DNA of 64,000 nt from Hyphomicrobiales bacterium (GTDB lineage: Bacteria; Pseudomonadota; Alphaproteobacteria; Rhizobiales; Methylopilaceae), in NCBI GenBank assembly GCA_022842205.1, contig JALHQA010000009.1, positions 29,158 to 93,157 of the forward strand, given 5' to 3'. The notes beneath the pieces were generated by a model that was not told the DNA's origin, did no database searches, and saw only the letters and a list, made by a program, of their open reading frames with translations. Position 1 is the first letter of the stretch; each line of letters starts with the position of its first letter. This document shows, in pieces, positions 35,690 to 47,850 of the stretch. The position numbers and the translations under genes were made by a program.

Positions 35690-37360
35690 TTAGACCGTCA
35701 CCACCAAAACCTGCACGAGGGGCTTCTTACCCCATCCCACATTGATTTCGGCCCGGACAGCACGACGCAGCGCCTCGGCCACGAATTCCGGATCCCGCCT
35801 TCTGTTGCGCGGGAGATTCTCGAAAGTATCGAGCGCGGCATCGTGAACGATGTCGTCGAATTTCTCGCCTTCCGAATCCTCCGCCGGCAGACCGGACAGC
35901 GCGATTTCCGGATCGCCCGCGAGATCGCCCCGGTTATCGATCGCAATCGCGATCGTCACCACGCCGGCAAAACCCAGCCGCTTGCGCTCGCGCACTGGCT
36001 CTTCGCTGAGCGTGAGCAGATTGCCGTCCTTGAACAGCCTGCCCGAAGGCACCTCATCGACGATTTCCGGTGCGCCGGGATAAAGCCGCAGCATCTGCCC
36101 ATTGCGGACCTTGCCGCATGTAACGCCGAGACTGTTGGCGAGTTTTTCGTGTTCGAAAAGATGCAGCGGCTCACCATGCACGGGCACGATGGCCTGCGGC
36201 CGCAGCCAGGAATACATCTCCTCCATCTCGCCGCGGCGAGGGTGTCCGGACACGTGCACCATCGCGTCCCGGTCCGTCACCACTTCAATCCCGCGATCGA
36301 TGAGATTGTTGATGATGCGATTCACCTCGCGCTCGTTTCCGGGAATCGTACGCGAGGAAAAGATCACGCGGTCGCGCGGGCCGAGGCTGATTTCGGGGTG
36401 ATCGTCCTGCGCGATGCGCGCGAGGGCGGCACGGCCTTCGCCCTGGCTGCCGGTGAGGAGCAGAAGCGCATTCTCGGGCGGCAGATAGCCGAACACATCC
36501 GTCGAACGGAATTCGGGAACGCCGTCCAGCCAGCCTGTTTCGCGTGCCACCTGCACGGTGCGCTCCATGGCGCGGCCGACCACGACGATCTCGCGGCCCG
36601 CGGCAAGCGCGGCTTCCGCAACTGTGCGAATGCGCGGAATGTGGGAGGCGAATGTCGTGACGGCCACGCGCGCCGGTGCCGACTTGATGAGTTCGAAGAT
36701 TGCCTGCGATACGTCGAGCTCGGAGGCGGAATGGCCCGGGCGGGTCGCATTCGTGGAATCGCCGATGACTGCGATGACGCCTTCATCCCCCAGCGAGCGG
36801 AACTTCGCTTCGTCGGTGACGCCGGACGTTGTGGACTTCTTGTCCATTTTCCAGTCGCCCGTATGCACGACAAGACCGGCCGGCGTGCGGATGGCGAGCG
36901 CATTCGCCTCAGGAATGGAATGCGCGACCGGCACGAACTCGATCGAGAACGGACCGAACGCCACCTTGCCATCCGGCGCGACGACCTGGACCGGGATGTT
37001 TGGCGCGTTTTTTTCGCCTTCCCGCTTGGCCGCGAGCAGGTTCGCGGTGAACGGTGTCGCGACGACGGGAATCTTCAGCCGCGGCCACAGATCGAGCACG
37101 GCACCGTAATGGTCCTCGTGCGCGTGCGTGAGCAGCAGCGCCAGAATATTGTGCTTTTCGGCCTCGGCGAACCGGATATCCGGAAAGATCAGATCGATGC
37201 CGGGCGTTTCCGCCTGATTGCCGAACGTCACTCCGCAATCGACCATGATCCATTTGCGGTTCTTCGGCGGACCATAGCCGTAGAGGCCGAGATTCATGCC
37301 GATCTCGCCAACGCCGCCCAGCGGCAGGAATACGAGTTCGTCGGGTCGTTCGAGGCTCAT
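35690..37360 (-). CDS. rnj: Ribonuclease J
   Basis: A 556-residue metallo-beta-lactamase/beta-CASP ribonuclease with 5'-3' exonuclease and endonuclease activity, acting in rRNA maturation and mRNA decay. The zinc motif is ALLLTHAHEDHYGAVLDLWP, followed by VVHTGDWKMD. The beta-CASP region has VIGDSTNATRPGHSASE, FSSRTIPGNEREVNRIINNL and HVSGHPRRGEMEEMYSWLRP. The C-terminal domain runs to residue 556. It overlaps the birA stop by four bases and is downstream of the complete nuo set, a common arrangement in Rhizobiales. Confidence 0.96.
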   Translation of the reverse strand: MSLERPDELVFLPLGGVGEIGMNLGLYGYGPPKNRKWIMVDCGVTFGNQAETPGIDLIFPDIRFAEAEKHNILALLLTHAHEDHYGAVLDLWPRLKIPVVATPFTANLLAAKREGEKNAPNIPVQVVAPDGKVAFGPFSIEFVPVAHSIPEANALAIRTPAGLVVHTGDWKMDKKSTTSGVTDEAKFRSLGDEGVIAVIGDSTNATRPGHSASELDVSQAIFELIKSAPARVAVTTFASHIPRIRTVAEAALAAGREIVVVGRAMERTVQVARETGWLDGVPEFRSTDVFGYLPPENALLLLTGSQGEGRAALARIAQDDHPEISLGPRDRVIFSSRTIPGNEREVNRIINNLIDRGIEVVTDRDAMVHVSGHPRRGEMEEMYSWLRPQAIVPVHGEPLHLFEHEKLANSLGVTCGKVRNGQMLRLYPGAPEIVDEVPSGRLFKDGNLLTLSEEPVRERKRLGFAGVVTIAIAIDNRGDLAGDPEIALSGLPAEDSEGEKFDDIVHDAALDTFENLPRNRRRDPEFVAEALRRAVRAEINVGWGKKPLVQVLVVTV

Positions 37361-38178
37361 GACGCAACGCTCGCAGCGGCGCCGAAATGTACCTCGCCCG
37401 CCGCCACGGTCTGGCGTTCGCCTTGTTCGGTCAGCACGATGAGACGGCCCTCTTCATCCAATGTCTCGAAAGTACCGCGCAAAATGCTTTCGCCAAGCCT
37501 TACCGCCACCGGAGCGCCGATACCGGCGGCCTGCGCCAGCCAGAGCCTGCGGATTTCGGTGAGGTCCCTGCCCCGATCCCAAAGATCGTGGAATCCGACC
37601 CAAGCGTCCGCGAACGCCTGGAACAGGGCTTCGGCAGATATGTCCGCCCCCAGATCCTTCAGGGAGGTCACAGGGTAAGGCAGGCCCTCGGGCGATGCGG
37701 CAACGTTCACGCCGATGCCGGTCACGACCGCAAGGCGGCCGTCCGGGAGTTCTTCCACTTCAAGCAAGATACCGGCGAGCTTGGCGCCATCGGCCAGCAC
37801 GTCATTCGGCCATTTCAGCGTCAGACGCGTGCGGGGTTCATCGAGCCCGTCGATGCCGACGCGAACCGCGATGCGGGGCGCGACATCCGAAACGGCGCGG
37901 CTCAGCGCAAGACCGGCCACAAAGCCGAGCGTCGCAGCGCGGGGTCGCGGCAGATCAACGGTCAGAAGCAGGCTCGCGGCAAGATTGCCTTGCGGTGTTT
38001 CCCAGGCCCGGCCTCGACGACCCTTCCCGGATGTCTGATGACGGGTCGCGACCCAGAGAGGGCCTGTCTCCCCCGCACGGGCACGCTCCAGCGCGTCCTC
38101 GTTGCTGGAGCCCAGACTCTCGAATGCGAGGAGCTTATATCCCGCGGCCTCGGCAAGAGGACCGAGCGAAAATCCCAT
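37357..38178 (-). CDS. birA: Biotin--[acetyl-CoA-carboxylase] ligase
   Basis: A 273-residue monofunctional biotin protein ligase that activates biotin as biotinyl-AMP and attaches it to the carboxyl carrier protein. The catalytic loop is SGKGRRGRAWETPQGNLAAS, and the substrate motif LTLKWPNDVLADGAKLAGIL is complete with the conserved lysine. There is no N-terminal helix-turn-helix, so it is not a transcriptional repressor like E. coli BirA. It is the first gene after nuoN, sharing one base with its stop. Complex I is not biotinylated, so the link is probably positional. Confidence 0.95.
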   Translation of the reverse strand: MGFSLGPLAEAAGYKLLAFESLGSSNEDALERARAGETGPLWVATRHQTSGKGRRGRAWETPQGNLAASLLLTVDLPRPRAATLGFVAGLALSRAVSDVAPRIAVRVGIDGLDEPRTRLTLKWPNDVLADGAKLAGILLEVEELPDGRLAVVTGIGVNVAASPEGLPYPVTSLKDLGADISAEALFQAFADAWVGFHDLWDRGRDLTEIRRLWLAQAAGIGAPVAVRLGESILRGTFETLDEEGRLIVLTEQGERQTVAAGEVHFGAAASVAS

Positions 38179-39614
38179 CAGAACAGGCTGCGTGCCGCAG
38201 CACCGGCGGCGTTTGCCACCGGAGCGGGCAAAAGTCCGTAGAAGACGATCAAAAGGCCGGAGACGGCTATGACCGCCGTCAGCTCAAACGGCAGACGCTC
38301 GAATGTCGTCTTGGGCTCGTCGAAATAGATGATCTTCACGATGCGCAGATAATAGAACGCGCCGACCACGCTGGCGAGCACGCCGAGAACGGCCAGCAGA
38401 TAGAGCTCGGCCTCAATGGCGGCGAGGAACACATAGAATTTGGCGAAAAAGCCCGCGAGCGGCGGAATGCCGGCCAGCGAAAACATCATCATCGACATCA
38501 CGAACGCCATGAACGGGCTCGTGCGCGACAGACCGGCAAGATCGTCCACATTCTCCACGAGGCCGTTCTTGTGGCGCATGCCGAGGATGATCGCGAAGGT
38601 GCCGAGCGTCATGACGACGTAGATGGCGAGATAGATCAGCACGCTCTGCACGCCTTCGGGCGTGCCGGCCGCAAGACCGACCAGCATGTAGCCGACATTG
38701 CCGATCGACGAATACGCCATCAGGCGCTTGATGTTCTTCTGCCCGATGGCGGCGAAGGCACCGAGGAACATCGAGGCGATCGAGATGAACACCACGATCT
38801 GCCGCCACTGGTGCGATATCTCGGGGAACGCCTCGATGGCGATGCGGACGAAGATCGCCATCGCGGCAACTTTCGGTGCGGACGCGAAGAATGCCGTGAC
38901 AGGAGTCGGCGCGCCTTCGTAGACGTCCGGCGTCCACATATGGAACGGCACGGCGGACACCTTGAACGAGAGGCCGGCGAACACGAAGACGAGGCCGAAA
39001 ATGAGTCCGATGGCCGGATCGCCGGTCACGGACTGCGCGATGCCCTGAAACGCCACCGTGCCGGAATATCCGTATACCAGCGACGCACCGTAGAGCAGCA
39101 TGCCCGACGACAGCGCGCCAAGAACGAAATATTTGAGGCCCGCTTCCGTCGACCGCAGATTGTCGCGATGGATGGCCGCGATGACATAAAGCGCGAGCGA
39201 CTGCAGTTCGAGGCCGAGATAGAGCGCAATCAGATCGTTCGCCGAGATCATCAGCATCATGCCGGTCGTCGCCAGCACGACGAGGATCGAATACTCGAAG
39301 CGGCGGACCTTCTCGTGCTTCCAGTAATCGAAGCTCATGACGAGCGCGATCAGCGCTCCGCCAAGCGTCAGCAGCTTGAGGAACTGGGCGAAGCCGTCCC
39401 AGATGAAGCTGCCGTTGAACGCCGTGACGGTTTGCGAAGGCCCGGCGACAACCGCGACGCCCGCGCCGAGAAGCAGCGCCGAGGCAAGCCCGTTGATCAT
39501 GGGCTCGGACTTGTCGCCGCGGATCGCGCCGATAAGCACGAGCAGAAGCGCGCCGCCCGCCAGAATGATTTCCGGCAGAGCGGGCGAGAGGGCGGCGAAG
39601 TCGAAACCGGTCAT
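38178..39614 (-). CDS. nuoN: NADH-quinone oxidoreductase subunit N
   Basis: A 478-residue antiporter-like membrane subunit of complex I with about 14 helices, one of the three proton-pumping channels. The conserved antiporter block [20 protein letters not shown] (broken-helix lysine) and the second block [20 protein letters not shown] are visible. [20 protein letters not shown] contains the conserved central-axis lysine/serine region. It is the most downstream nuo gene of the cluster, 10 bases after nuoM. Confidence 0.96.
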   Translation of the reverse strand: MTGFDFAALSPALPEIILAGGALLLVLIGAIRGDKSEPMINGLASALLLGAGVAVVAGPSQTVTAFNGSFIWDGFAQFLKLLTLGGALIALVMSFDYWKHEKVRRFEYSILVVLATTGMMLMISANDLIALYLGLELQSLALYVIAAIHRDNLRSTEAGLKYFVLGALSSGMLLYGASLVYGYSGTVAFQGIAQSVTGDPAIGLIFGLVFVFAGLSFKVSAVPFHMWTPDVYEGAPTPVTAFFASAPKVAAMAIFVRIAIEAFPEISHQWRQIVVFISIASMFLGAFAAIGQKNIKRLMAYSSIGNVGYMLVGLAAGTPEGVQSVLIYLAIYVVMTLGTFAIILGMRHKNGLVENVDDLAGLSRTSPFMAFVMSMMMFSLAGIPPLAGFFAKFYVFLAAIEAELYLLAVLGVLASVVGAFYYLRIVKIIYFDEPKTTFERLPFELTAVIAVSGLLIVFYGLLPAPVANAAGAAARSLF

Positions 39615-39624
39615 GGTCTATCCG

Positions 39625-41139
39625 TCAGCGCGCGGCGATCGCGGCAGGGTCGATGGCCGGCGAGGCCGTCGAGATGGAGGTGGAAATCAGATTGTCGACG
39701 CTGGCCGACATGATATTGAAGATCGGGTCCGGCCAGACGCCGAACAGGATCGTCAGGATCACGAGCGGCGCCAGAATGGCGATCTCGCGCGGCGTCAGGT
39801 CGGTCAGGTATTTCAGGCTCGGCTTCACGAGTTCACCCATGACGACCTTGCGGTACAGCCACAGCGCATAACACGCCGAGAGAATGACGCCGCTGGTGGC
39901 GATGAACGCAACCCAGGTGTTGGCCTGGAAAGCGCCCGCCAGCGTGAGGAACTCGCCGACGAAACCGGACGTGCCCGGCAGGCCGACATTAGCCATCGTG
40001 AAGACCATGAACACTGCGGCATAGGCCGGCATGCGGTTGACGATGCCGCCATAGGCCGCGATCTCGCGCGTGTGCATACGGTCGTAAACAACGCCGACGC
40101 AGAGGAAGAGCGCGCCGGACACGAACCCATGGCTGATCATCTGGAACATCGCGCCGTCGATGCCCTGACGGTTCAGCGAGAAGATGCCCATCGTCACGAA
40201 GCCCATGTGGGCCACCGACGAGTAAGCGATCAGCTTCTTGATGTCTTCCTGCATCAGCGCGACGAGCGATGTGTAGACGATCGCAATGACGGAGAGCGTG
40301 AAAACCAGCGGCGCGAAGAACTCGGACGCATCCGGGAACATCGGTAGCGAGAAACGGATGAACCCGTAGCCGCCCATCTTCAGCAGGACCGCCGCGAGGA
40401 TGACCGACGCCGCGGTCGGCGCCTCGACATGGGCATCGGGCAGCCAGGTGTGGACCGGCCACATCGGCATCTTCACCGCGAGCGACGCGAAGAACGCCAG
40501 CCAGAGCCACTTCTGCATCTCCAGCGGGAAGTCATACGCCATCAGCGTCGGGATGTCGGTCGTGCCGGCCTGCCAGTACATCGCCATGATGGCGAGCAGC
40601 ATCAGGACCGAGCCGAGCAGCGTGTAGAGGAAGAACTTGAAGCTGGCGTAGATGCGGCGCGCCCCACCCCAGATACCGATGATGAGGAACATCGGAATGA
40701 GGCCGGCTTCGAAGAACAGGTAGAACAGCACGAGGTCCAGCGAGCAGAACACCCCGACCATGAGCGTTTCCAGCGCGAGGAACGCGATCATGTACTCCTT
40801 CACGCGCTTTTCGACCGAGACCCAGCTCGCCAGGATGCAGATCGGCATCAAGAACGTGGTCAGGATAACGAACGGCATGGAGATGCCGTCGACGCCGAGG
40901 TGATAGGCAATCGTGCCGCCGAGCCAGGGATGCTTCTCGACGAACTGGAAGTTGGACGTCGCGTAGTCGAAGTCGACGACGAGGATCAGCGACACCAGGA
41001 AGGTGAGCACCGTCGTCCAAAGCGCGATGTGGCGCGCATTGCGCAGCGATGCCTCATCCTCGCCGCGGATAAGCAGGATGAAGAACGCGCCCGCGAGCGG
41101 AAGAAACGTGACGAGCGAAAGGATCGGCCAATCCGACAT
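39625..41139 (-). CDS. nuoM: NADH-quinone oxidoreductase subunit M
   Basis: A 504-residue antiporter-like subunit with about 14 membrane helices. Key blocks are [20 protein letters not shown] (conserved acidic residue in helix 5), [40 protein letters not shown] and [20 protein letters not shown]. It starts one base after the nuoL stop. Together with NuoL and NuoN it translocates protons as electrons pass to quinone. Confidence 0.97.
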   Translation of the reverse strand: MSDWPILSLVTFLPLAGAFFILLIRGEDEASLRNARHIALWTTVLTFLVSLILVVDFDYATSNFQFVEKHPWLGGTIAYHLGVDGISMPFVILTTFLMPICILASWVSVEKRVKEYMIAFLALETLMVGVFCSLDLVLFYLFFEAGLIPMFLIIGIWGGARRIYASFKFFLYTLLGSVLMLLAIMAMYWQAGTTDIPTLMAYDFPLEMQKWLWLAFFASLAVKMPMWPVHTWLPDAHVEAPTAASVILAAVLLKMGGYGFIRFSLPMFPDASEFFAPLVFTLSVIAIVYTSLVALMQEDIKKLIAYSSVAHMGFVTMGIFSLNRQGIDGAMFQMISHGFVSGALFLCVGVVYDRMHTREIAAYGGIVNRMPAYAAVFMVFTMANVGLPGTSGFVGEFLTLAGAFQANTWVAFIATSGVILSACYALWLYRKVVMGELVKPSLKYLTDLTPREIAILAPLVILTILFGVWPDPIFNIMSASVDNLISTSISTASPAIDPAAIAAR

Positions 41140-41140
41140 C

Positions 41141-43261
41141 TCAGTGGCCCCCGCCGCTCGAGAACATGAACCAGGTGAACAGCGCGGCCACGCCGATCAG
41201 CATGGCGAAGGCGTAGTGGTAGACGTAACCGGTCTGAAGCCGGACGACACCGCGGGTGATGTCGATCACGCGCGCCGACACGCCATCCGGGCCGAGCCCG
41301 TCGATGATCTTGCCGTCGCCCGTCTTCCAGAGGAAACGGCCGAGCCATTTCGCGGGCCGCACGAAGATAAGGTCGTAAAGCTCGTCGAAATACCACTTGT
41401 TGAGCAGGAAGCGGTACAGAACGTCGTGGCGGCGGGCCAGCTCGACCGGCGCGCGCGGATTGACGATGTACATATAATACGACACCGACAGCCCCAGTAT
41501 CATCATCACAAACGGCGAGGACTTCACCCACCACGGCGCGTGGTGCATCTCCTCGATGATTTCCGGATGGTCGCCGCCCGCAAGCGTGCCCTTCCAGAAC
41601 TCGGCATAGTGATGACCGAGGAAGAACTCATAGAAGGCGACGCCAGCAAACAGCGCACCGATGGCGAGAATGACAAGCGGAACCGTCATGACCGCCGGGG
41701 ATTCGTGCACATGCTTCATCGTTTCGAAGCTGGCGCGCGGCTGCTGATGGAAGGTCATGAAGATAAGGCGCCACGAGTAGAAGCTCGTGAATCCCGCCGC
41801 GATGACGAGAAGCAGGAACGCATAGAATGCCATGCCCGCGTGGCTGACGAATGCGCCCTCGATGATCGCGTCCTTTGAGAAGAACCCGGCCGTGCCGATC
41901 ATGGTCATCGGAATGCCGAGACCCGTCAGCGCCACGGTGCCGACAATCATCATCCAGTAGGTCAGCGGGATCAGACGGCGAATACCGCCCATCTTCCGCA
42001 TGTCCTGCTCGTGGTGCATCGCGTGGATCACAGAGCCGGCGCCCAAGAAGAGCAGCGCCTTGAAGAAGGCGTGCGTGAACAGATGGAAGATGCCCGCCGA
42101 ATACGCGCCGACACCGAGCGCGACGAACATGTAGCCCAGCTGCGAACAGGTCGAATAAGCGATGACGCGCTTGATGTCGTTCTGCACCAGACCGACCGTG
42201 GCGGCGAAGAACGCCGTCGTCGCGCCGAAGAAGATGACGACTTCAAGAGCGGTCGGCGACAGCTCGAACAGCGGCGACAGACGCGCCACCATGAACACGC
42301 CGGCGGTCACCATGGTCGCCGCGTGGATGAGCGCGGAAACAGGAGTCGGGCCTTCCATCGCGTCCGGAAGCCATGTGTGCAGCAGGAACTGCGCGGACTT
42401 GCCCATCGCACCCATGAAGAGCAGCAGACAGATCACCGTCATGGCCGGCGCATCGGGCCAGCTCAGGAACTGCATCGTGGCCTGCGCCTTGCCGGGGGCA
42501 TCGGCAAAGATCGTGTCGAGCGACACCGTGCCGAACAGGACAAACACGCCGAAAATGCCGAGCGCGAAGCCGAAGTCGCCGACGCGGTTGACAACGAAGG
42601 CCTTGATGGCGGCCGCGTTGGCTTCGGGCTTGTGATACCAGAACCCAATCAGGAGATAGGACGCGAGGCCGACGCCTTCCCAGCCGAAAAACATCTGGAC
42701 CAAGTTGTCCGACGTCACCAGCATGAGCATGGCGAAAGTGAACAGCGACAGGTAGGTGAAGAAGCGCGGACGCTGCGCGTCTTCGTGCATGTAGCCGATC
42801 GAATAGAGGTGCACGAGCGACGATACGGTATTGACGACGACGAGCATGACGACCGTCAGCGTGTCGATGCGGAGCGCCCAATCGACCTCCATGGCGCCGG
42901 ATGTGATCCAGCGCAACACCTGCACACGCGTCGCCTCGCCGTCACCGAGACCGTGGTTGATGAACGCGACCCACGACAGGAGCGCCGCAACGATCAGAAG
43001 ACCGGTCGTGACGACCTCGACAAAGCGCGCGCCGGGCGCGACCGGATAGTCCGGACCGTGATGATCGTCGTGATCGTGGTCGCCATGCCCGTGATCGTCG
43101 TGCGCATGGGCATGCGCGTGGTCGTCATGATGATGGCCGTGGCCGTCGCCACCGCCCATGGCAAGAAGTTCGGTCCGCCGCGTGCGGTAGGCCCCGACGA
43201 GCGTGACCGCGCCGCCGATGATGGCGCCGAGAAGCGGCAGGAAGACAATCGCTTGATACAT
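41141..43261 (-). CDS. nuoL: NADH-quinone oxidoreductase subunit L, with His/Asp-rich insert
   Basis: A 706-residue distal antiporter-like subunit. Core blocks are [60 protein letters not shown] and [20 protein letters not shown], and a long C-terminal lateral helix and final membrane helix follow. The unusual part lies between helices 1 and 2: residues 41-68 contain 14 His and 8 Asp in 28 positions. E. coli NuoL (613) has no such segment, and the extra length is partly explained by it. The insert may bind zinc, nickel or another metal, or be a neutral expansion of a low-complexity loop. Confidence 0.96.
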   Translation of the reverse strand: MYQAIVFLPLLGAIIGGAVTLVGAYRTRRTELLAMGGGDGHGHHHDDHAHAHAHDDHGHGDHDHDDHHGPDYPVAPGARFVEVVTTGLLIVAALLSWVAFINHGLGDGEATRVQVLRWITSGAMEVDWALRIDTLTVVMLVVVNTVSSLVHLYSIGYMHEDAQRPRFFTYLSLFTFAMLMLVTSDNLVQMFFGWEGVGLASYLLIGFWYHKPEANAAAIKAFVVNRVGDFGFALGIFGVFVLFGTVSLDTIFADAPGKAQATMQFLSWPDAPAMTVICLLLFMGAMGKSAQFLLHTWLPDAMEGPTPVSALIHAATMVTAGVFMVARLSPLFELSPTALEVVIFFGATTAFFAATVGLVQNDIKRVIAYSTCSQLGYMFVALGVGAYSAGIFHLFTHAFFKALLFLGAGSVIHAMHHEQDMRKMGGIRRLIPLTYWMMIVGTVALTGLGIPMTMIGTAGFFSKDAIIEGAFVSHAGMAFYAFLLLVIAAGFTSFYSWRLIFMTFHQQPRASFETMKHVHESPAVMTVPLVILAIGALFAGVAFYEFFLGHHYAEFWKGTLAGGDHPEIIEEMHHAPWWVKSSPFVMMILGLSVSYYMYIVNPRAPVELARRHDVLYRFLLNKWYFDELYDLIFVRPAKWLGRFLWKTGDGKIIDGLGPDGVSARVIDITRGVVRLQTGYVYHYAFAMLIGVAALFTWFMFSSGGGH

Positions 43262-43271
43262 GGCGGGTGCT

Positions 43272-43580
43272 TCAGCCCTTCATCATGTTGATGTCTTCGA
43301 CCGCGATGGAGCCCCTGTTGCGGTAGAAGACGACGAGGATGGCGAGGCCGATCGCGGCTTCCGCCGCGGCGACCGTCAGCACAAGCAGTGCGAAGACCTG
43401 GCCGACGAGATCGCCGGCGAAGGTCGAGAACGCGACGAAATTGATGTTCACCGCGAGCAGGATCAGCTCGATGGACATCAGGATGACGATGACGTTCTTG
43501 CGGTTCAGGAAGATGCCGAACACGCCGAGCGTGAACAGGATTGCCGCAACCGTGAGGTAATGACCGAGGCCGACGTCCAT
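43272..43580 (-). CDS. nuoK: NADH-quinone oxidoreductase subunit K
   Basis: A 102-residue three-helix subunit near the quinone chamber. The conserved glutamates lie in [20 protein letters not shown] and [20 protein letters not shown]. The length is standard. It stands between nuoJ (one base upstream) and nuoL (10 bases downstream). Confidence 0.97.
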   Translation of the reverse strand: MDVGLGHYLTVAAILFTLGVFGIFLNRKNVIVILMSIELILLAVNINFVAFSTFAGDLVGQVFALLVLTVAAAEAAIGLAILVVFYRNRGSIAVEDINMMKG

Positions 43581-43581
43581 A

Positions 43582-44190
43582 TCAGATCCCCTGCCCCGAT
43601 TTGACCTTGCGGATTTCCATGCCGGTGGCCTTCGTGCGCGCGATCTGGTCGGCGATGTTCTGGCGCTTGACGCCTTCCTTGTGACGCAGCGTCAGCACGA
43701 TGGCGCCAATCATCGCGACCAGCAGGACAAGGCCCGCAGCCTGGAAGAACAGCAGATAATCCGTATACAGCACGCGGCCGAGCGCTTCCGTGTTGGTGAT
43801 GCCCTCCGGCATTTTCTGCACGGCAAGGCGCGGCGCCTCGCTGGAAATGGCCCAGCTGCCGACGACCATCACGAGCTCGATCAGGACGACGATGCCGACC
43901 AGTGCGCCGACGGGCAGATATTGCAGGAAGCCCTCGCGCAGTTCCGCGAAGTCCACGTCGAGCATCATGACGACGAAGAGAAACAGAACCGCGACCGCGC
44001 CGACATAGACGACGACGAGGATCATCGCGAGGAATTCAGCACCCATCAGCAGGAAGAGTCCCGCGGCGTTGAAGAACGCCAGGATGAGGTACAGCACCGA
44101 ATGCACAGGATTGCGCGCGGAGATGACCATAAAGGCCGACGCCACGACAACCGAGGCAAACAGATAGAAGAAGGCCGAAGCCAGGCTCAT
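43582..44190 (-). CDS. nuoJ: NADH-quinone oxidoreductase subunit J
   Basis: A 202-residue membrane subunit with five helices. The conserved start [20 protein letters not shown], then [20 protein letters not shown], and the pi-bulge helix [20 protein letters not shown] are clear. It is followed directly by nuoK. A 54-base gap separates it from nuoI upstream, the largest inside the nuo cluster. Confidence 0.97.
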   Translation of the reverse strand: MSLASAFFYLFASVVVASAFMVISARNPVHSVLYLILAFFNAAGLFLLMGAEFLAMILVVVYVGAVAVLFLFVVMMLDVDFAELREGFLQYLPVGALVGIVVLIELVMVVGSWAISSEAPRLAVQKMPEGITNTEALGRVLYTDYLLFFQAAGLVLLVAMIGAIVLTLRHKEGVKRQNIADQIARTKATGMEIRKVKSGQGI

Positions 44191-44244
44191 CCAATCCCCC
44201 CGTCCCGAACCGGAACGCTTCTCGTCGTTCTCATGCCGTGCGCC

Positions 44245-44733
44245 TCAACGGTAAGGCGCGTCTAGCGCCAGACGGCGCGCAATATCGCGCTCCCAACGGT
44301 CGCCGTTGGCGAGCAGTTTGTCCTTGTCGTAAAGCAGTTCTTCGCGCGTCTCGGTGGCGAATTCGAAATTCGGCCCCTCGACGATGGCATCCACCGGGCA
44401 GGCTTCCTGGCAGAAGCCGCAATAGATGCACTTCACCATGTCGATGTCATAGCGCGTCGTACGGCGCGTGCCGTCGTTGCGGCGCGGGCCGGCTTCGATG
44501 GTAATGGCAAGCGCGGGGCAGATCGCCTCGCAGAGCTTGCAGGCAATGCAGCGCTCCTCACCGTTCGGATAGCGGCGCAGCGCATGTTCGCCGCGAAAAC
44601 GAGGCGACAGTAGCCCCTTTTCGAACGGATAGTTGACGGTCGACTTCGGCTTGAAGAAGTAACGCATCGCCAGGAAGAAGGCGGACACGAACTCCGTCAG
44701 GAATATCGAACGGGCGGCCTGGTCGAGTCTCAT
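44245..44733 (-). CDS. nuoI: NADH-quinone oxidoreductase subunit I (two [4Fe-4S])
   Basis: A 162-residue ferredoxin-like subunit that carries clusters N6a and N6b towards quinone. Both cysteine motifs are complete: [13 protein letters not shown] and [20 protein letters not shown]. Helices at the N-terminus ([17 protein letters not shown]) anchor it to the membrane arm. ATG 44733 lies right after the nuoH stop; the open frame upstream is inside nuoH. Confidence 0.97.
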   Translation of the reverse strand: MRLDQAARSIFLTEFVSAFFLAMRYFFKPKSTVNYPFEKGLLSPRFRGEHALRRYPNGEERCIACKLCEAICPALAITIEAGPRRNDGTRRTTRYDIDMVKCIYCGFCQEACPVDAIVEGPNFEFATETREELLYDKDKLLANGDRWERDIARRLALDAPYR

Positions 44734-44734
44734 A

Positions 44735-45769
44735 TCAAGCTCCCCAACCGGTGAACTGGAGCACCGCCGCCACGATGACAACGCCGACCAGCGAGATAGG
44801 CAGGAACACCTTCCAGCCGAGACGCATCAGCTGGTCGTAGCGGTAGCGCGGCACGAAGGCCTTCACCATGGCAAACATGAAGAAGACCGCCGAAACCTTC
44901 AGGATGAACCAGACCACGCCCGGCACCCATGTGAACGGCGCGAACGGCAGCGGCGGCAACCAGCCTCCGAGGAACAGGATCGTCGTCAGCGAGCACATGG
45001 TCATGATGGCCACGTACTCGCCGAGGAAAAACATCAGGAACGGCGTCGAGGAATATTCGACGGCGAAACCAGCGACGAGTTCGGATTCCGCTTCCGGAAG
45101 GTCGAAGGGCGGACGGTTCGTCTCGGCCAACGCCGAAATGAAGAAGATCACGAACATCGGAAAGAGCGGCAGCCAGTACCAGCCAAGCAGGCCGTAGGGC
45201 GTGTCCTGCGCCTTGACGATGTCGCTGAGGTTCAGCGAGCCGACGACCAGCAGCACGCAAATGATCACGAAGCCGAGCGAGACTTCATAGGAGACCATCT
45301 GCGCGGCCGAGCGCAGCGCGCCGAGGAACGGATACTTCGAGTTCGACGACCAGCCGGCCATGATGATGCCGTACACGCCGAGCGACGAGATCGCGAAGAT
45401 GTAGAGGATGCCGACATTGATGTCGGCAACCACCCAGCCCTCCTGGAACGGAATGACCGCCCAGGCGGCGAGTGCCAGGACCGCCGTGACGAACGGGGCG
45501 AGCAGGAACACGCCCTTGTTGGCGCCCGACGGAATGATCGGCTCCTTGAAGACGAACTTCAGAAGGTCCGCGAAGCTCTGGAACAGGCCGAACGGCCCGA
45601 CCACGTTCGGACCGCGGCGCAGCTGCACAGCAGCCCAGATCTTGCGATCGGCCAGCAGGTAGAACGCGATAAAGACGAGCAGCAGCACCATCACGACCGC
45701 GCTCTGAATGACCATCAGAAGCAGCGGCCAGAGCCATGCGTCCCAGGCTGATGCGAACCAGGCGCTCAT
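44735..45769 (-). CDS. nuoH: NADH-quinone oxidoreductase subunit H
   Basis: A 344-residue subunit with eight or nine membrane helices that forms the quinone-binding chamber with NuoB and NuoD. Signature blocks are [40 protein letters not shown] and [23 protein letters not shown] 45769 overlaps the nuoG stop (ATGA); the frame upstream is inside nuoG and lacks homology. Confidence 0.97.
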   Translation of the reverse strand: MSAWFASAWDAWLWPLLLMVIQSAVVMVLLLVFIAFYLLADRKIWAAVQLRRGPNVVGPFGLFQSFADLLKFVFKEPIIPSGANKGVFLLAPFVTAVLALAAWAVIPFQEGWVVADINVGILYIFAISSLGVYGIIMAGWSSNSKYPFLGALRSAAQMVSYEVSLGFVIICVLLVVGSLNLSDIVKAQDTPYGLLGWYWLPLFPMFVIFFISALAETNRPPFDLPEAESELVAGFAVEYSSTPFLMFFLGEYVAIMTMCSLTTILFLGGWLPPLPFAPFTWVPGVVWFILKVSAVFFMFAMVKAFVPRYRYDQLMRLGWKVFLPISLVGVVIVAAVLQFTGWGA

Positions 45770-47844
45770 TCCGCGGCCTCCAGCTTGCCGCTCGCGATGG
45801 CGGCGCATTCGGCCATCAGCGCAGACGCGCGCGCAATCGGGTTTGAGAAATAGAAGCTGTCGATGCTCGACTTGAAGCCGATGCCGCCCGAAGCCTTGCC
45901 TGCGGATTTGGCCAGAGCCTGGATCGACGATACCTCGCCCTTGCTGATCTTATCGACGGCCGCGAAATGCGGATACGCGGCATAGAGCGCGCGGCGCAAT
46001 TCGGGCAGCGAGTCATAGGGCAGCCGCTGGCCGAGCACGTCGGACAGCGCGCGCAGGATCGCCCAGTCGTCGCGGGCATCGCCCGGCGGGAACACGGCGC
46101 GCGATCCGACCTGGACGCGGCCTTCCGTATTGACGTAGGTGCCGCTCTTTTCGGTGTAGGCCGAGCCCGGCAGAATGACATCGGCGCGATGCGCACCCTT
46201 GTCGCCATGCGTGCCCTGATAGACGACGAACGGGCCGGCCGGCACATCGGTTTCGTCGGCACCGAGGAGGAACAGCACGTCCAGCGCCTTCGCCTTCACC
46301 ATGCCGGCAACATCGAGACCGCCCTCGCCCGGCACGAAGCCAAGATCAAGGCCGCCAACGCGCGCCGCCGCCGTATGCAGCACGGCAAAGCCGTTCCACT
46401 CCGGCGTGGCCGCGCCAATGTCGACAGCCAGCTTTGCCGCAAGACCGAGTACTTCCGCGCCGTCGGCGCCGCTGAGCGCGCCCTGCCCGACAATGATCAC
46501 GGGACGTTTGGCGTTCTTCAGAACCTCGGCAAAACCGCCTTTGCCGGACGGCAGCTTCGACAGCGTATCGGCCCCGGCGCCGAGATACTCGTATTTGTAG
46601 GTCAGGTCCGCCTGCTCGCCGATAACGGCGATCTTCGCACCGTTGAGACGCCACGCTTTGCGGATGCGCGCGTTCAGCACGGGCGCTTCCCAGCGCGGAT
46701 TGGAGCCGATGAGAAGAATGGCGTCCGCATCGTCGATCGCGGCGATGCCGGGATTGAAGATGTAGCTTGCGCGGCCTCCGGCCGGATCAAGCGACGCGCC
46801 CTCCTGACGGCAATCGATGTTCGGGGAACCGAGACGCGTCAGCAGATCCTTGAGCGCGAACATTTCCTCGACGGTCGCCAGATCGCCGGCGATGGCGCCG
46901 ATGCGGTTCGCGGCGGCCTTGTCGACCGCATTGGCAATGGCGTCGAACGCCTCGCCCCATGTCGCCGCCCGCAGCTTGCCGTTCTCGCGGATGTACGGAC
47001 GATCAAGACGCTGGGTCTTGAGACCGTCCCACACGAAGCGGGTCTTGTCCGAAATCCACTCCTCGTTCACGTCGTCATTGTTGCGCGGCAGGATACGAAG
47101 AACTTCGCGGCCGCGCGCATCGACGCGAATATTGGCGCCGAGCGCGTCCATCACATCAATGGATTCAGTCTTGGACAGCTCCCATGGACGCGCCGTGAAG
47201 GCATAAGGCTTTGACGTCAGCGCGCCGACCGGGCACAGATCAATGACATTGCCCTGCAGTTCGGAGGTCATCGCCTTTTCGAGATAGGTCGTGATCTCCA
47301 TGTCCTCGCCGCGGCCGATGGCACCGAGTTCCGGCACACCGGCAACTTCCGTCGCGAAGCGGACGCAGCGCGTGCACTGGATGCAGCGCGTCATTGTCGT
47401 CTTGACGAGCGGGCCGATATATTTGTCCTCGACCGCTCGTTTGTTTTCAGCAAAGCGAGAGGCATCGGACCCGTAGGCCATGGCCTGGTCCTGCAGATCG
47501 CACTCGCCGCCCTGATCGCAGATCGGGCAATCCAGCGGGTGGTTGATGAGCAGGAACTCCATCACACCTTCGCGCGCCTTTTTCACGAGCGGCGTTTTGG
47601 TGTTCATGACCGGCGGTTCGCCGTTCGGACCCGGGCGCAGGTCGCGCACATTCATGGCGCACGAGGCGACCGGCTTGGGCGAGCCCTTAACTTCGACAAG
47701 GCACATGCGGCAATTGCCGGCGATCGACAGGCGCTCGTGGAAACAGAAGCGCGGGATTTCCGCGCCCGCGACCTCTGCCGCCTGAAGCAGCGTCAGTTCC
47801 GGCGGGACATCGAGTTCGGTGCCGTCGATGATGATCTTCGCCAT
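45766..47844 (-). CDS. nuoG: NADH-quinone oxidoreductase subunit G
   Basis: A 692-residue iron-sulfur subunit of the peripheral arm. Cysteine ligands appear in order: [20 protein letters not shown] ([2Fe-2S]), [20 protein letters not shown] with a His ligand, [19 protein letters not shown] and [18 protein letters not shown]. The rest is a molybdopterin-oxidoreductase-like domain without a catalytic role, shorter than in E. coli (908). It is 6 bases downstream of nuoF. Confidence 0.97.
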   Translation of the reverse strand: MAKIIIDGTELDVPPELTLLQAAEVAGAEIPRFCFHERLSIAGNCRMCLVEVKGSPKPVASCAMNVRDLRPGPNGEPPVMNTKTPLVKKAREGVMEFLLINHPLDCPICDQGGECDLQDQAMAYGSDASRFAENKRAVEDKYIGPLVKTTMTRCIQCTRCVRFATEVAGVPELGAIGRGEDMEITTYLEKAMTSELQGNVIDLCPVGALTSKPYAFTARPWELSKTESIDVMDALGANIRVDARGREVLRILPRNNDDVNEEWISDKTRFVWDGLKTQRLDRPYIRENGKLRAATWGEAFDAIANAVDKAAANRIGAIAGDLATVEEMFALKDLLTRLGSPNIDCRQEGASLDPAGGRASYIFNPGIAAIDDADAILLIGSNPRWEAPVLNARIRKAWRLNGAKIAVIGEQADLTYKYEYLGAGADTLSKLPSGKGGFAEVLKNAKRPVIIVGQGALSGADGAEVLGLAAKLAVDIGAATPEWNGFAVLHTAAARVGGLDLGFVPGEGGLDVAGMVKAKALDVLFLLGADETDVPAGPFVVYQGTHGDKGAHRADVILPGSAYTEKSGTYVNTEGRVQVGSRAVFPPGDARDDWAILRALSDVLGQRLPYDSLPELRRALYAAYPHFAAVDKISKGEVSSIQALAKSAGKASGGIGFKSSIDSFYFSNPIARASALMAECAAIASGKLEAAE

Positions 47845-47850
47845 CGCCCG

